Source: Salmonella enterica subsp. houtenae serovar Houten (GTDB lineage Bacteria; Pseudomonadota; Gammaproteobacteria; Enterobacterales; Enterobacteriaceae). From it: a stretch of 64,000 bases of DNA. Made by a program: the position numbers and the translations under genes. Location: the NCBI GenBank assembly GCA_900478215.1, contig LS483478.1:3782001-3846000 (forward strand), read 5' to 3'. The stretch's first letter is position 1; each line of letters opens with the position of its first letter. This document shows, one piece after another, positions 46,508-56,355 of this stretch. The notes under the pieces are model-generated. The model did no database searches and had not been told where the DNA came from. It saw only the letters and a list, made by a program, of their open reading frames with translations.

Positions 46508-46822
46508 ATGAAAAAATCACCATCATGCTGCTACCTGTTGTGTGCAGCTATGTCAGCTTCATCGGCCGCGTTGGCTGCTACCGCGCCGGTCTCCGCAGGC
46601 GTTATTCATTTCAAAGGCCAGATTGTCGAATATGGCTGTAATCTTGCGCCTCACGATCGCAATGTCGAGGTGTCATGTTTGCGGAATAATATCCCACATT
46701 TGCAGACAGTCTCCATGCCGTCTGGAAGCGCTATTTCGTTGATGAATGGAATCGCCACGGTACGGCACGTGTCGTTAAAAGATCATCCGGAGATTCAAAG
46801 TCTGATCGTTCAGTACCGCTAA
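46508..46822 (+). CDS. Small pilin-like secreted protein upstream of sth fimbriae
   Basis: This 104-aa protein (MKKSPSCCYLLCA...) has a signal peptide ending near SSAALA. The mature part has IHFKGQIVEYGC, two Cys (GCNLAP, VSCLRN), and a final beta strand SLIVQYR, like a shortened type 1 pilin domain. GAGG lies nine bases before the ATG. It is an intact homologue of the pseudogene at 21169-21456. Too short for a full pilin, it may be a minor subunit or a regulator; the role is unknown. Confidence 0.72.
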   Translation: MKKSPSCCYLLCAAMSASSAALAATAPVSAGVIHFKGQIVEYGCNLAPHDRNVEVSCLRNNIPHLQTVSMPSGSAISLMNGIATVRHVSLKDHPEIQSLIVQYR

Positions 46823-47206
46823 CCGCTTATGGCTCCCGTCGGGAGGACTTCCGGCAGGCGGCGATTTCATTCAGTAAAACGCCGCCTGCCTGCATTTTGT
46901 ACTTTTCTCTCATTCGTATCCTACAACAGCGATTTTCATCGCTTCGCTATCCTGTACGCTATACGCGCTCGTTAAGCGCTGTACCTATGATAGCTGTCAT
47001 AAAAAGATTGCAAATAAAATCATCATATTTACTATGGTTAACGTTAAAAACAGCGTTGTCGCTCATGCATTGATGAGGTGAATGCATTAACTTAAACATT
47101 ATTGTTGGCTATTTTAACTTACTTAATTATAATTTATAGTGAATATTAAATTTATGTTTATTTTTTAATAGTCAGCCACTTTACCATCCATAATAATGGG
47201 GAAGTT
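46823..47206. promoter_or_regulatory. Intergenic region with strong terminator, upstream of Crp-like regulator
   Basis: It starts with a terminator-like hairpin, GGCAGGCGGCG (46853-46863) paired with CGCCGCCTGCC (46880-46890), followed by TGCATTTTG. The rest is AT-rich promoter DNA of the next gene. Confidence 0.7.
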
Positions 47207-47878
47207 ATGAAGCAGTTCAACGGCGGGAATGCGTATAGTCCCACAGGGAAAGAAAAAAACCTGGAGGCCATTTTAAATATTCATCGGCACTTTATTGAAG
47301 GTATTCCCCCAGCCACCATTACTGCCGGTAAAACAGTGGATATCCGGATTGATAATCAGTCCCACATCCTGTTAATCACCAAAGGCGCTATTAAAGCATG
47401 TCGGCGTGTCGATGGCATTGTAATTGGCAGCGGCGTCTCGCCAATGATTTTAGGCCTTGTTGATGCCTATGCTGACTTATACCAGTTAGAAGAGGATTCA
47501 GACGTCTTTTTTATCGCCGAAACCACCTGTGAATATTATCCTGTCCCTGTAAAGTATTTTGTGGAAATAGCCGATGAAAAGCATCTCTGGCGTGACATTT
47601 CGAACATCCTGATGTACCGCATCGCCTTCATGACCAACCGTGACAAAAACCTTATCGGCCAGGACGCCTATAGCCAAATAAAAGCGCTGTTAATTGAACT
47701 GTGGTCATATCCTGAAAGCTCGCGATTTGAGATCAACGCACAGAACTTCATACAGCAGAGAACCGGGCTTTCACGCAGCCGTATAATGCAGGTGCTTTCA
47801 GAGCTAAAAGCGGGGAACTATATAAAAATACTGCATGGAAGACTACTGGAGCTTCGAAACCTGCCAGTTTCCTTTTAA
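47207..47878 (+). CDS. Crp-like transcriptional regulator (YaiV/IprA type) upstream of sth
   Basis: This 223-aa paralogue of the regulator at 22491-23186 has an N-terminal cyclic-nucleotide-binding-like fold and a C-terminal HTH, NFIQQRTGLSRSRIMQVLSELKAGNYI. The ribosome site GGGGAAG is strong. It points toward sthA 340 bases away and is likely to regulate the sth operon. The ligand is unknown. Confidence 0.77.
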   Translation: MKQFNGGNAYSPTGKEKNLEAILNIHRHFIEGIPPATITAGKTVDIRIDNQSHILLITKGAIKACRRVDGIVIGSGVSPMILGLVDAYADLYQLEEDSDVFFIAETTCEYYPVPVKYFVEIADEKHLWRDISNILMYRIAFMTNRDKNLIGQDAYSQIKALLIELWSYPESSRFEINAQNFIQQRTGLSRSRIMQVLSELKAGNYIKILHGRLLELRNLPVSF

Positions 47879-48218
47879 ACGGGTAAATGCCATATATTAT
47901 TAAAAACACAGCAACTTACAGTTAAATAAATTTCATCAGAAATAATAACCATTATCAAAAAAAACAGTTTTTGTCCTATACCCCCAGGTACTAACAATTC
48001 TTCTTTAGTGCTGTTTCATTAAAATTTGTTAGCGAGTCCAAAATTGGACCATTGTTCAATATTGCATCAGGATTTCTATTGAGTTCATAGTTGATATACG
48101 TAGAATAGCCGCCTGCTTATCTACAGAACAGAAAGAAGCGGATACAGAGTAAAATATAATATTTTATTTTATATAGCTATCTTTATTTTCCAGCGAATAG
48201 AATCAGGCAACAATTAAT
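47879..48218 (+). promoter_or_regulatory. sthA promoter region
   Basis: 340 AT-rich bases without a gene, likely containing the main promoter of the fimbrial operon and binding sites for the adjacent regulator. No clear repeats were found. Confidence 0.5.
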
Positions 48219-48764
48219 ATGTTTAATAAGAAAATTATTCTCCTGGCAATGTTAACTGCCGTAGCATCCACACCAGTATTTGCCCAGAACACGATTACGT
48301 TCAATGGTAAAATTTACGACCAGGCGTGTACGGTTCAGGTTAATGGCTCCACAGATACCACCATTGATTTGGGCAATTACAGCAAAGAACGTATCGCGGA
48401 AAAAGGCGCCACAACCGATTACGTGCCATTTACCGTAAGCCTGGTTGGCTGCCCGGAGGCAGGAACTGGCGTGCCGACCCAGGCAATGTTCCGCTTCCAC
48501 GGTACAGCAGATGATTCCAACCCAACGTACTTCAAAAACGTGGACGAAGGCTCGGAAACTGGCGCTGCGGGTGTCGGTATTTCTATCCAGAACGCCTCAC
48601 ATAGCGACGTGACAGATAATACGGACGATGCCGCAGTGAATCTGCCAACCGACGGTTCGAATGCAGATTTTACCTATTACGCCGCCATGGCAAATGATGG
48701 TTCCGCAACCGTAACCGGTGGAGATGTTAGCACTCAGGTAACCTATACCGTCTCGTATCAGTAA
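48219..48764 (+). CDS. sthA: SthA, major fimbrial subunit
   Basis: This 181-aa pilin has a signal peptide (to about PVFA-QN, residue 22). Two Cys (QACTVQV, VGCPEAG) form the pilin disulfide. The C-terminus ends in VTYTVSYQ, the donor-strand interaction end with a penultimate Tyr. First gene of the chaperone-usher operon. Confidence 0.9.
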   Translation: MFNKKIILLAMLTAVASTPVFAQNTITFNGKIYDQACTVQVNGSTDTTIDLGNYSKERIAEKGATTDYVPFTVSLVGCPEAGTGVPTQAMFRFHGTADDSNPTYFKNVDEGSETGAAGVGISIQNASHSDVTDNTDDAAVNLPTDGSNADFTYYAAMANDGSATVTGGDVSTQVTYTVSYQ

Positions 48765-48834
48765 GACATTCTTATCCTGATGTGGACAGGCAGGATGCCA
48801 GTCCATAGCGCAAAACATCTGTACAGAGTAAAAA

Positions 48835-49518
48835 ATGAAACACATAAAGAGATCCATGTTGGTAGTATTACTGGCAAGCCATGTTGCCCATGCCAGCATT
48901 GTTGTTGGCGGAACCCGATTGGTTTTCGACGGCAATAATGATGAGTCGTCAATCAATGTCGAGAATAAAGACAGCAAAGCGAATCTTGTTCAGTCATGGT
49001 TATCGGTTGCCGATCCCCAGGTCACAAATAAGCAGGCGTTTATTATTACCCCGCCTCTTTTTCGCCTTGATGCCGGGCAAAAGAACAGTATTCGGGTTAT
49101 TCGATCTGGCACATCCCTGCCTGCAGATCGGGAATCTATGTACTGGCTCAATATTAAGGGTATCCCTTCTATTGATGATAATGCCTCCGCAAACCGCGTG
49201 GAAATTTCCATTAATACCCAAATAAAGCTTATTTATCGACCACCAGCATTAACAAAATCGACGCCTGATAGCCAGAGCCAACAATTAAAATGGCAGACAG
49301 CAGGTGATGTTATTACAGTAAATAACCCCACCCCCTATTATATGAACTTTGCCAGTGTAACGATTAACGGCCATGAAGTGAAATCGGCGACATTCGTTCC
49401 GCCAAAATCATCAGCGTCATTTAAATTGAGTTCTACTGCCACCCCTCACGGTACGGTAACGTGGCGATTAATCAGCGATTATGGAATGAGTTTAGAGCCG
49501 CATTCCGGTTCATTCTAG
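48835..49518 (+). CDS. sthB: SthB, periplasmic fimbrial chaperone
   Basis: This 227-aa PapD-family chaperone has a signal peptide ending HVAHA (about residue 20), then SIVVGGTRLVFDG. The conserved Arg/Lys cleft and the signature YWLNIKGIPS (about 103-112) are present. It folds subunits and delivers them to the usher, 70 bases after sthA. Confidence 0.93.
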   Translation: MKHIKRSMLVVLLASHVAHASIVVGGTRLVFDGNNDESSINVENKDSKANLVQSWLSVADPQVTNKQAFIITPPLFRLDAGQKNSIRVIRSGTSLPADRESMYWLNIKGIPSIDDNASANRVEISINTQIKLIYRPPALTKSTPDSQSQQLKWQTAGDVITVNNPTPYYMNFASVTINGHEVKSATFVPPKSSASFKLSSTATPHGTVTWRLISDYGMSLEPHSGSF

Positions 49519-49558
49519 CCATTAAATACTTTACTTTTACCCTTTCAGGACTTTTACT

Positions 49559-52096
49559 GTGCAATTCTCCAGAGTAGAGCCCCGTTATCAATTAGCGTTA
49601 TCGTTTCTCTTTATATGCTGCTCCATAAAGCCAGCGTTAGCGCATGATCATTTTAATCCATTATCGTTGGAAAATGATGAACCGGGCGTGGAGAATGTCG
49701 ATCTGTCGGTTTTCGAAAAAGGGGGGCAGGCTGAAGGCACCTATAATGTTGATGTTTATATTAATAATGCTAGCGTTGAAACAAAAAATGTTGTGTTTAA
49801 AAATAAAAAATCAGCAGATAATAAACTCTCCCTACAGCCGTGCCTTAGCGTTGAACAGCTAAAGCAGTGGGGCGTAAAAACAGAAAATTTCCCCGAACTT
49901 AAAAATGACCCAAACGGGTGTACCAATCTTAATTTGCTGGCTGGCGCTGTCGCGAAGTTTAATGTCATCGGTAACCGACTAGATTTGGCGATCCCACAAA
50001 TCGCATTGATCGCCGATCCACAAGAATTCGTCCCGACAAGCGAATGGGATGAAGGCATTAACGCTTTTTTACTGAACTACAGTTTTACCGGATCGCAGGA
50101 TCACGATATAGACGACAATCGTACAGAAAACAGCCAATACGCAAACCTGCGTCCAGGTATTAACATTGGCGCATGGCGTTTTCGTAACTACTCAACATGG
50201 AATCGTGATAGCGATGGGCAAAATAGCTGGGATTCTGCTTATACCTATGTTTCTCGCGATATCGAATTTTTAAAAGGACAACTGATCGCCGGGGAAAATA
50301 ATACCCCTGCGGACGTCTTTGACAGTATTTCCTTTAAGGGCGTACAGATCTCTTCTGATGACGATATGTTGCCGGACAGTATGAAAGGGTTCGCCCCGGT
50401 CATTCGCGGGGTGGCCAAAAGCAGCGCGCAGGTAACCGTAGAACAAAACGGGTATACCATCTACAAAACTAACGTTCCGGCGGGTCCATTCGCCATCAAT
50501 GATCTTTATCCAACGGGCGGTTCGGGCGACCTGTACGTCACCATCAAAGAGTCCGACGGTTCTGAACAACATTTCATTGTACCCTACGCCAGCGTTCCGG
50601 TGTTACAGCGTGAAGGCCACCTGAAATACGATCTGACGGCAGGCCGTACACGCTCATCAAATACGCATTCCGCACAACAGAATTTCGCCGAACTGACGGC
50701 TTTATACGGATTAGCAGGCGGCATAACCGCTTATGGCGGCATAGAGAGTACGCTTAGCAATGATATTTATCATGCGGCGCTCATCGGGACAGGTTTGAAC
50801 CTTGGCGACCTGGGCGCACTGTCTTTAGACGTCACCAACTCATGGTCAAAAATTAAAGCAGGCGACGCGGTGAGCGATACGCTTACCGGACAATCCTGGC
50901 GCATTCGTTACAGCAAAGATATTCAGTCAACAGGCACCAATTTCACCGTTGCTGGCTACCGTTATTCGACCAAAGATTATTACGCTCTGGAGGATGTGCT
51001 GAATACCTATAGCGATGATAGTCATTATGATCATGTTCGTAATCGCACCGACCTGTCGTTATCGCAAGACATTATCTACGGCTCCATTTCACTCACTTTA
51101 TATAATGAAGATTACTGGAATGACGCTCATACCACATCATTAGGTATTGGCTATAACAACACATGGCATAACGTAAGCTATGGCATTAACTATTCTTATA
51201 CGCTGAACGCCGATAATTCTCAGGATGAAGACGACGATACGGAAGACAGTAATGATCAGCAAATTTCAATCAATATTAGTATTCCGTTAGATGCCTTTAT
51301 GCCGTCAACATATGCCACCTACAATATGAACTCCGCGAAAGACGGCGATACCACGCATACTGTCGGTTTAAACGGAACAACGCTGGCACAGAAAAATCTC
51401 TCATGGAGCGTTCAGGAAGGTTATTCCTCTCAAGAGAAAGCCACCAGCGGTAATGTCAGCGCAACCTATAACGGGACGTATGCAGATATTAACGGCGGGT
51501 ATAGCTACGATAATCATATGCGTCGTCTGAATTATGGTGTTCAGGGCGGCGTACTGCTACATCGAAATGGTCTGACATTATCGCAACCTATGGACGACAC
51601 CGTAATATTGGTTAAAGCCCCTGGCGCAGCGGGGGTCCCCGTGAATAACGAAACGGGCGTGGACACCGATTTTCGGGGTTATGCCGTCGTACCTTATGCT
51701 TCGCCTTACCATCGCAATGAAGTGTCTTTAGATACGAAAGGCATTAAAAAAAATATTGAGCTAATTGATACCAGCAAGACGCTGGTTCCTACCCGTGGCG
51801 CGGTGGTCAGGGCGGAATATAAAACCAATATTGGCTATAAGGCGCTGATGGTATTAACCCGCATAAACAATACGCCGGTTCCTTTTGGCGCGACCGTATC
51901 GTCTTTAACGAAACCAGACAACCACAGTAGTTTTGTCGGCGATGCCGGGCAAACCTGGTTAACCGGTCTGGGAAAACAAGGGCGATTATTAGTGAAGTGG
52001 GGGACAACAGCGGCAGACCAATGCCAGGTGACCTGGCGTATGCCGAATACCCCCTCCGCTTCTGGTGTAGAAATCTTACACGAGCAATGTCAGTGA
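49559..52096 (+). CDS. sthC: SthC, outer-membrane fimbrial usher
   Basis: This 845-aa usher starts at GTG 49559 with AGGA eight bases upstream. The signal peptide runs to about residue 28. An N-terminal chaperone-binding domain, a 24-strand beta barrel with plug (PVIRGVAKSSAQVTVEQNGY, about 278-297) and C-terminal domains ending in VEILHEQCQ are visible. Length is typical and no break was seen. Confidence 0.94.
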   Translation: MQFSRVEPRYQLALSFLFICCSIKPALAHDHFNPLSLENDEPGVENVDLSVFEKGGQAEGTYNVDVYINNASVETKNVVFKNKKSADNKLSLQPCLSVEQLKQWGVKTENFPELKNDPNGCTNLNLLAGAVAKFNVIGNRLDLAIPQIALIADPQEFVPTSEWDEGINAFLLNYSFTGSQDHDIDDNRTENSQYANLRPGINIGAWRFRNYSTWNRDSDGQNSWDSAYTYVSRDIEFLKGQLIAGENNTPADVFDSISFKGVQISSDDDMLPDSMKGFAPVIRGVAKSSAQVTVEQNGYTIYKTNVPAGPFAINDLYPTGGSGDLYVTIKESDGSEQHFIVPYASVPVLQREGHLKYDLTAGRTRSSNTHSAQQNFAELTALYGLAGGITAYGGIESTLSNDIYHAALIGTGLNLGDLGALSLDVTNSWSKIKAGDAVSDTLTGQSWRIRYSKDIQSTGTNFTVAGYRYSTKDYYALEDVLNTYSDDSHYDHVRNRTDLSLSQDIIYGSISLTLYNEDYWNDAHTTSLGIGYNNTWHNVSYGINYSYTLNADNSQDEDDDTEDSNDQQISINISIPLDAFMPSTYATYNMNSAKDGDTTHTVGLNGTTLAQKNLSWSVQEGYSSQEKATSGNVSATYNGTYADINGGYSYDNHMRRLNYGVQGGVLLHRNGLTLSQPMDDTVILVKAPGAAGVPVNNETGVDTDFRGYAVVPYASPYHRNEVSLDTKGIKKNIELIDTSKTLVPTRGAVVRAEYKTNIGYKALMVLTRINNTPVPFGATVSSLTKPDNHSSFVGDAGQTWLTGLGKQGRLLVKWGTTAADQCQVTWRMPNTPSASGVEILHEQCQ

Positions 52097-52113
52097 GTTT
52101 GCTGGAATAAAAG

Positions 52114-52671
52114 ATGAATATGAACAGATTTTCCGCAATAGCCACCGCGTTAACGCTCACGGGTATGGCGTTATGGTCGCCATCGATCAACGCCGCGTAT
52201 CATACCGCAGATGCGGTAGCCATTAACGTAACAGGACTAATTTATGCCGATCCGTGTACAGTTACGGTACCCGACACACTCTCTCTTGGGCAATATGCCC
52301 GGGCGGATATTGCTGTGGCCGGTGGCAATACCGCCACCATTCCTTTCATCATAAAAATGACGAATTGCCCGGCAACTACCACAAAAGCCGCGATTTCATT
52401 TAACGGCGTACCCTATCCCGATCCGAATTATGCTTCTGCGATTTATGCCAACAGCGCGGCCAATCCGGCGCAGGATTTAGGGCTACAGCTTTTTAACCTG
52501 GACGGTAAAAGTCTGGTCAATCTGGCCAACAACGTCACCTACACGGTGGATATCAACAGTAATACCCATGAAGCCAATCTGCCTGTTGCTGCAAGGATGT
52601 ATACCCCGTATGGAAAAGTCACTGCTGGGGATTTCATGTCCGTTGTGACGATCACTATCGCATGGCAATAA
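52114..52671 (+). CDS. sthD: SthD, minor fimbrial subunit
   Basis: This 185-aa pilin-like subunit has a signal peptide to about residue 27 (INA-AYH). Two Cys (DPCTVTV, TNCPATT) and the C-terminal strand VVTITIAWQ are visible. It lies 17 bases after the usher and is probably an adaptor or tip-fibre subunit. Confidence 0.88.
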   Translation: MNMNRFSAIATALTLTGMALWSPSINAAYHTADAVAINVTGLIYADPCTVTVPDTLSLGQYARADIAVAGGNTATIPFIIKMTNCPATTTKAAISFNGVPYPDPNYASAIYANSAANPAQDLGLQLFNLDGKSLVNLANNVTYTVDINSNTHEANLPVAARMYTPYGKVTAGDFMSVVTITIAWQ

Positions 52672-52711
52672 CATCTTTCTAATTAACATAGTACAAAAGC
52701 AGGTATTTTTC

Positions 52712-53797
52712 ATGAGAAGGCTATATCTGGCGCTTATTCTGCTGTTCGCATATTCCAGTCATGGCTACGCCTCCTGTAGACGTTCCGGTAATGAAGGCGC
52801 GATCACTATCACCCCGCCGTCGCAGCTTGTGGTGGATAGCCACGCTTATACCGCGGGCGAGGTGTTGTGGCAATCGGGCTGGGTTTCCACTTCCGAAGTC
52901 ACAATGGATCACTGTAGTCGTGATTATAAGGTCGGTTTCTTATATGAACCCGGTAGCGCGCAGTCAAATACATCAGCGACAATCAATGCGAATGACGGGA
53001 ACAACACGCCGGTATTTAGCACCGGGATTTCCGGCGTGGGCATTGCGATTAAAACCCAAACGAACGCGGGTCCCTACGATAATGTTATGCCAATCGATAA
53101 TACCTACCATAATGGCGATGGCGATAAAACACACCATGCGATGGCCCCTGCCTACAATGTCGAACTGGTCGCCTTAGGCGGCCCAGTCACCTCCGGCACC
53201 GCCACATTCCAAAGCCCACTAGCGCGCGTATCCTTTCGCGATAGCGCAACGGAAAGCTCCGGCGGCGATATCCTGACACAACTGTATCTGGGTAATACGC
53301 AATTGGTTATGAAAGCAATGGGATGTCGGGTTGAAACCCCTACCGTCACCGTTGATTTAGGAAGCGTCAATTTAGGCAGTTTCGTTAACAGCCAAACCGC
53401 AGGCAAAGGCGAGCAGGATATCTTATTGACCTGCGAACAAGGCACCGCCATCTCTGCCTCGTTAAGCGCGCAACCAGCCAGCGGAAACAACCCGGATAAT
53501 TCAGTCATCCAGTTGAGCAATGCAAACGCGCCAACCAGCGCAACCGGTGTTGGCGTACAGTTGGGAATTAAGGCGCCGGACTCCGGTTTCTTTACCGACA
53601 GTTTGCCAATCAATAAAAAAATTGATCTCTTTACTCACACCATTACCACGAACGCCGAGGGTAGCCAGACGGTTAACGGCGGAACCATGAATATGTCGAC
53701 CACACTGAAAATTAGCGCCCGCTATTATAAAACCGCCACCACGGTGACTGCCGGGCAAGCGAATGCTACGGCAACGTTAAACCTGACCTATAACTAA
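52712..53797 (+). CDS. sthE: SthE, fimbrial tip adhesin
   Basis: This 361-aa protein has a signal peptide to about residue 20 (GYA-SC). An N-terminal lectin-like domain (to about 205) is followed by a pilin domain with VDLGSVNLGSF, the Cys pair MGCRVE/LLTCEQ, and the C-terminal ATATLNLTYN. The two-domain layout is typical of tip adhesins. Last gene of the operon; the receptor is unknown. Confidence 0.9.
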   Translation: MRRLYLALILLFAYSSHGYASCRRSGNEGAITITPPSQLVVDSHAYTAGEVLWQSGWVSTSEVTMDHCSRDYKVGFLYEPGSAQSNTSATINANDGNNTPVFSTGISGVGIAIKTQTNAGPYDNVMPIDNTYHNGDGDKTHHAMAPAYNVELVALGGPVTSGTATFQSPLARVSFRDSATESSGGDILTQLYLGNTQLVMKAMGCRVETPTVTVDLGSVNLGSFVNSQTAGKGEQDILLTCEQGTAISASLSAQPASGNNPDNSVIQLSNANAPTSATGVGVQLGIKAPDSGFFTDSLPINKKIDLFTHTITTNAEGSQTVNGGTMNMSTTLKISARYYKTATTVTAGQANATATLNLTYN

Positions 53798-53832
53798 CGG
53801 CATAATATTTTCTGGCGCCACGCGAGAAAACG

Positions 53833-54097
53833 CTAACGTTGATCGCCGCGCGCCCAGTACACGCGTTCCGGCGACGGCGTAGAAAAATTTCTCGCCCGAC
53901 GCAGCAATGGGCGCACGCGGGCGCTTACTTCGCGCGGCGAAAACGGTTGGCGACATAATTACCTGCGCCAGCCAATCCCAGACCTGGCAATCGGTCTACG
54001 TCATCGCTACGGGCGGTCAGGAAAAGGAGCAACAGCGCCGGATAGCGTTCCAGCAACGGCCAACACAGCTCACAATCACTGATTCCAGTTGCTGCAT
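53833..54097 (-). pseudogene. creB: creB remnant (CreBC two-component response regulator)
   Basis: The creB start is kept 15 bases after creA (ATGCAGCAACTGG). Then the frame jumps to an internal part: SDCELCWPLLERYPAL, LFLTARSDDVDRL, GNYVANRF. This means a deletion of about 40 codons. A one-base shift follows and another frame continues SPREVSARVRPLLRRARNF to TAG 53833. The HTH domain and the rest of creB, plus creC and creD, are missing; sthE follows directly. LTARSD and the PFSPRE-type sequence identify it as the receiver of CreB. Confidence 0.85.
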
Positions 54098-54112
54098 ACT
54101 CTTTTCCTGTCG

Positions 54113-54583
54113 TTATCGCCACGGCATGACAGGCACCGCGCTGATAGCGTTTTTCGGCGACCCCTCGACCACTTTGTCGGAGTAGGCCAGATACGCCAGC
54201 GTATTGCGTTTCTCATCATAGAAACGCACGACCTGGAGTGACTTAAATATTAATGAGGTACGTTTTTTAAAAACCACCTCTCCTTGCGCCTTACCGTTCT
54301 TAATTTTATCGCTCAGTTCAATAGGCCCGACCTGCTGGCAAGAGATGGCGGCGTCAGACGTATCTTCCGCCAGCCCTAATCCGCCTTTTATACCACCCGT
54401 TTTCGCCCGGCTAACATAACACGTCACGTTTTTGACATCAGGATCGTCAAAAGCTTCCACCACGATTTTATGGTCGGGGCCAAACATTTTAAACACCGTA
54501 TCGACTGAACCAATTTGTTCCGCGTGAGCGCTCTGCCCCAGCATCAACAAAATTGAGGAAAGTACTAAGCTCTTGTATTTCAT
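54113..54583 (-). CDS. creA: CreA, periplasmic protein of unknown function
   Basis: This 156-aa protein has a signal peptide (MKYKSLVLSSILLMLGQSAHA) and two mature Cys (VTCYVS, ISCQQV). It is nearly identical in style to E. coli CreA. The start MKYKSL at 54583 matches E. coli. It stands at the head of what was creABCD; the two-component genes are lost here. It is divergent from rob. Confidence 0.93.
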   Translation of the reverse strand: MKYKSLVLSSILLMLGQSAHAEQIGSVDTVFKMFGPDHKIVVEAFDDPDVKNVTCYVSRAKTGGIKGGLGLAEDTSDAAISCQQVGPIELSDKIKNGKAQGEVVFKKRTSLIFKSLQVVRFYDEKRNTLAYLAYSDKVVEGSPKNAISAVPVMPWR

Positions 54584-54793
54584 ATTGTTACCATTCATAA
54601 AAGTTACGTTGCGCAATTATTAGACACCCAAGAATAAAAGGGTTATAGATCACAGGATTAGAATAATTACGTATTATGTTGTCCAAAAAAAGCATTTAAG
54701 CTCAAAAAAAACACTGAATGCTAAAAGAGCAAAAAATGCTATTATCCTCTTACCTGATATCGGATGCTCGTTGTTGAAAGGTGGGAATATTTT

Positions 54794-55663
54794 ATGGATC
54801 AGGCTGGCATTATTCGCGACCTGTTAATCTGGCTGGAAGGTCATCTGGATCAGCCGCTGTCACTTGATAATGTGGCGGCAAAAGCGGGCTATTCCAAGTG
54901 GCACCTGCAGAGAATGTTTAAGGACGTGACGGGCCACGCCATTGGCGCTTACATTCGCGCCCGTCGTTTATCGAAATCAGCGGTGGCTCTGCGTTTGACT
55001 GCGCGCCCGATTCTGGATATTGCTCTCCAGTACCGCTTCGATTCTCAGCAAACCTTTACGCGCGCCTTTAAAAAACAGTTTTCCCAGACGCCGGCGCTGT
55101 ATCGTCGCTCCCCGGAATGGAGCGCCTTTGGCATTCGCCCACCATTACGGCTGGGCGAGTTTAGCGTGCCGGAGCATCAGTTCGTTACGCTGGAAGATAC
55201 GCTGCTTCTTGGTGTCACGCAGAGCTATTCCTGCTCGCTGGAACAGATTTCCGACTTCCGCCACGAAATGCGCGTGCAATTCTGGCATGATTTTCTCGGC
55301 CATTCGCCAACTATTCCGCCAGTGCTTTATGGGCTTAATGAAACACGCCCCAGCCTGGAGAAAGACGATGAGCAGGAAGTGTTCTATACCACTGCGTTGC
55401 CGCAAGAGCAGGCCGATGGCTATGTCCAGTCGGCGCACCCCGTGCTGCTACAGGGCGGTGAATACGTCATGTTTACGTATGAAGGGCCAGGAACCGGCGT
55501 GCAGGACTTTATCCTGACCGTTTACGGTACCTGTATGCCGATGCTGAATCTGACCCGCCGTAAAGGGCAGGATATAGAGCGATACTATCCGTCAGAAGAT
55601 GCCAAAACCGGCGATCGCCCTATTCATCTACGCTGCGAATTTCTGATCCCGATTCGCCGTTAA
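54794..55663 (+). CDS. rob: AraC-family regulator Rob
   Basis: This 289-aa DNA-binding protein of the MarA/SoxS/Rob group activates efflux and stress genes. The N-terminal double HTH (about 8-107) has AAKAGYSKWHLQRMFKDVTG, and a C-terminal GyrI-like domain follows. The start MDQAGIIRDL at 54794 is the family start. Its end overlaps the convergent gpmB by one to four bases. Confidence 0.97.
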   Translation: MDQAGIIRDLLIWLEGHLDQPLSLDNVAAKAGYSKWHLQRMFKDVTGHAIGAYIRARRLSKSAVALRLTARPILDIALQYRFDSQQTFTRAFKKQFSQTPALYRRSPEWSAFGIRPPLRLGEFSVPEHQFVTLEDTLLLGVTQSYSCSLEQISDFRHEMRVQFWHDFLGHSPTIPPVLYGLNETRPSLEKDDEQEVFYTTALPQEQADGYVQSAHPVLLQGGEYVMFTYEGPGTGVQDFILTVYGTCMPMLNLTRRKGQDIERYYPSEDAKTGDRPIHLRCEFLIPIRR

Positions 55664-56307
55664 CGCTGTAGTTCATCTAACGCAGGGGCATCCAGATGCG
55701 AAACGTCCCCTGCGGTTTCAACTACCCACCCAGATGCCAGCCACTGACTTTCCTGGTAATCCACGCGGGAAATAGAGCAGTTACGCAAACGTAACCGACG
55801 TTCCGCCCAGGCGGGAAGTCCCAGAATGGTACTGACCAGACAGCCCAGCGCAATACCGTGGCTGACCAATAAAGGTCGGCTGCCCTGCGGCAACTCAAGA
55901 CAGGACGCCAGCGCGGCATGAACGCGATCGCTCAACTCCTGCATAGACTCCCCACCAGGAATACGGCCATCCTGCGTGCCGTTGACCAGTTGCCGACGCC
56001 AACCTTCTTCTTCTTCCGTCAGCGAATCGATCTGGCGTTTTTCCAGCACGCCCATATCCAGTTCGCGCAGGCGGGAGTCAAAAGTGATATCACAACCGCA
56101 CGCCTGAGCGATGATCTCCGCCGTGCGTTTTGTGCGGCCTAAATCGCTGCTGATGATATGGGTGATACCGAAGCTGCGGGCGCGTTCTCCTACCTGCATG
56201 GCCTGCTGCTCGCCTTTTTCAGTCAATGGACTGTCCGATTGGCCCTGAATACGTCGCTCGGCGTTCCACTTCGTTTCACCGTGGCGAACAAGGTATACCT
56301 GTAACAT
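55660..56307 (-). CDS. gpmB: Histidine phosphatase family protein GpmB (YtjC)
   Basis: This 215-aa protein has the catalytic motif LVRHGETKWN (RHG, His9) and the second histidine in LVSHGIALG (about 150). It is annotated as phosphoglycerate mutase 2, but the family is mainly phosphatase, so mutase activity is doubtful. Confidence 0.94.
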   Translation of the reverse strand: MLQVYLVRHGETKWNAERRIQGQSDSPLTEKGEQQAMQVGERARSFGITHIISSDLGRTKRTAEIIAQACGCDITFDSRLRELDMGVLEKRQIDSLTEEEEGWRRQLVNGTQDGRIPGGESMQELSDRVHAALASCLELPQGSRPLLVSHGIALGCLVSTILGLPAWAERRLRLRNCSISRVDYQESQWLASGWVVETAGDVSHLDAPALDELQR

Positions 56308-56355
56308 GTCTTTTTTCCGTTATACTGCGATAAATTTTTAAAACTGAGCTTAATT

